Shown here: in pieces, positions 63,400-64,000 of the stretch
Position numbering within the stretch: the stretch's first letter is position 1
How the letters are laid out: each line of letters begins with the position of its first letter
NCBI RefSeq assembly: GCF_900961225.1
Contig: NZ_CAAHFN010000142.1
Span: 1-64,000, forward strand
Direction: 5' to 3'
DNA: 64,000 nt
Source of the DNA: Modicisalibacter radicis
GTDB taxonomy: Bacteria; Pseudomonadota; Gammaproteobacteria; Pseudomonadales; Halomonadaceae
Made by a program: the position numbers and the translations under genes
Notes under the pieces: generated by a model
Databases searched by the model: none
What the model saw: the letters and a program-made list of their open reading frames with translations, nothing else
What the model was told of the DNA's origin: nothing

Positions 63400-64000
63400 T
63401 CAGTCGTTTTTCACCAATCCGATCGTGTCGATGAGCTTGCGTACCGAACTCTGCTCGTCAGCTATGAAATCGCTGAACGCCTCGGCGTTGCGCCACTGAA
63501 TGCCGAAACCACGGTCGGTCATCTGCTGACGCCACTGGTCATCATGGACGATCTCCTGCATGGCGTTTTCAAGGCGTTCGGCAATATCGTCAGGCAGCCC
63601 TTTGGGTGCCACCAGGCCACGCCAGGCTCCGAGTTGGAGATCCATATCGGTCGCTTCGTTTAAAGTGGGAACCTCGGGGAATGTTTCCAGGCGGTCTTCG
63701 CCCATCACTACCAGTGCCTTGATGCGTCCTGCCTGAATCAAGGGCGCGGCTTCCGGAAGTGAAGAGGGGACCACGTCCACACCGCCAGCGGCGAGATCCT
63801 GCAAGGCGGCGGCAGCTCCCTTGCCCGAGACGAAACGAACCTTCGATACGTCGACACCGTAGCTGTCCATCATCGTTGCAACGGCCATCGGCCAGGAACC
63901 GCCACAGCCACCGCCGCAGGCGATCACATAATCCCCTGGAGATTGCTTGATGGCTTCCAACGCCTGGTGAATGTCTTCCCAGGGACTATCTTCGCGCACC
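63400..64000 (-). CDS. tctC: Tripartite tricarboxylate transporter substrate-binding protein TctC (5' part missing)
   Basis: The C-terminal 200 residues or so of a periplasmic TctC/BugT-type solute-binding protein; the gene starts beyond the right edge. Recognisable parts are DYVIACGGGCGGSWPMAVATMM, VSGKGAAAALQDLAAGGVDVV, RIKALVVMGEDRLETFPEVPTLNEA and LVAPKGLPDDIAERLENAM. The ligand cannot be read from this part. Confidence 0.9.
   Translation of the reverse strand, partial: VREDSPWEDIHQALEAIKQSPGDYVIACGGGCGGSWPMAVATMMDSYGVDVSKVRFVSGKGAAAALQDLAAGGVDVVPSSLPEAAPLIQAGRIKALVVMGEDRLETFPEVPTLNEATDMDLQLGAWRGLVAPKGLPDDIAERLENAMQEIVHDDQWRQQMTDRGFGIQWRNAEAFSDFIADEQSSVRKLIDTIGLVKND

Overview
The window looks like chromosomal DNA of a moderately halophilic gammaproteobacterium of the Halomonadaceae (Halomonas/Chromohalobacter type). 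The reasons are the high GC content, the gammaproteobacterial gene orders (nudE-yrfG-hslR-hslO-pckA, rppH-ptsP-lgt-thyA), and a complete-looking ectoine catabolism island (doeA, doeB, doeX, doeC, doeD, eutB, eutC). No rRNA, tRNA, CRISPR array, insertion sequence or prophage was recognised. The genus is inferred from gene content, not from a marker gene.

Layout. 1-5.2 kb: edge of an unknown gene, a small acidic secreted protein, nudE diverging from yrfG-hslR-hslO, then pckA with a strong hairpin terminator. 5.3-14.4 kb: a Tat-exported MsrB, a methyl-accepting chemotaxis protein, a LysR regulator, a DUF1127 protein, tex, gshA, dsbB and an Rsd/AlgQ-type sigma-70 binder. 14.6-21.3 kb, minus strand: an RND efflux permease with its adaptor, mqo and a HAD phosphatase. 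21.5-29.7 kb: rppH, ptsP, an NRDE protein, a membrane protein with a receiver domain and no kinase domain, lgt, thyA, folA and a ProQ/FinO-domain protein. 30.1-32.4 kb: a general porin with a long leader, and a secreted protein with two repeated domains.

32.5-39.9 kb is a compact envelope-stress module on the minus strand: adaptor, RND permease, BaeS-like kinase, BaeR-like regulator and a duplicated Spy/CpxP-like chaperone. Both the adaptor and the chaperone are preceded by four tandem 11-bp units of one consensus. This is the layout expected for binding of an OmpR/PhoB-family regulator, so the module probably regulates itself. 40-45.3 kb: a LysO-type exporter, a DUF3108 protein, a DJ-1/PfpI protein, a YadG/YadH-like ABC exporter and a GhrA-like reductase.

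45.4-59.6 kb is the ectoine/hydroxyectoine degradation island. A MocR/EnuR-type regulator diverges from doeA, and three copies of a 10-bp word lie in and around the shared promoter. DoeA opens the ectoine ring, DoeB removes the acetyl group, DoeD and DoeC turn diaminobutyrate into aspartate, and DoeX is the AsnC/Lrp regulator. EutB and EutC belong to the hydroxyectoine branch; eutA is not in the window. A molybdoenzyme set (fdhD, a YdeP-like oxidoreductase and a small HTH-like protein) is embedded between doeX and doeC. The downstream gaps carry a heptamer tandem array, paired REP-like elements and a MITE-like repeat. 59.65-64 kb is visibly poorer in GC and holds a tripartite tricarboxylate transporter (tctC-tctB-tctA), an FCD-type GntR regulator and a D-2-hydroxyacid dehydrogenase, possibly a later acquisition.
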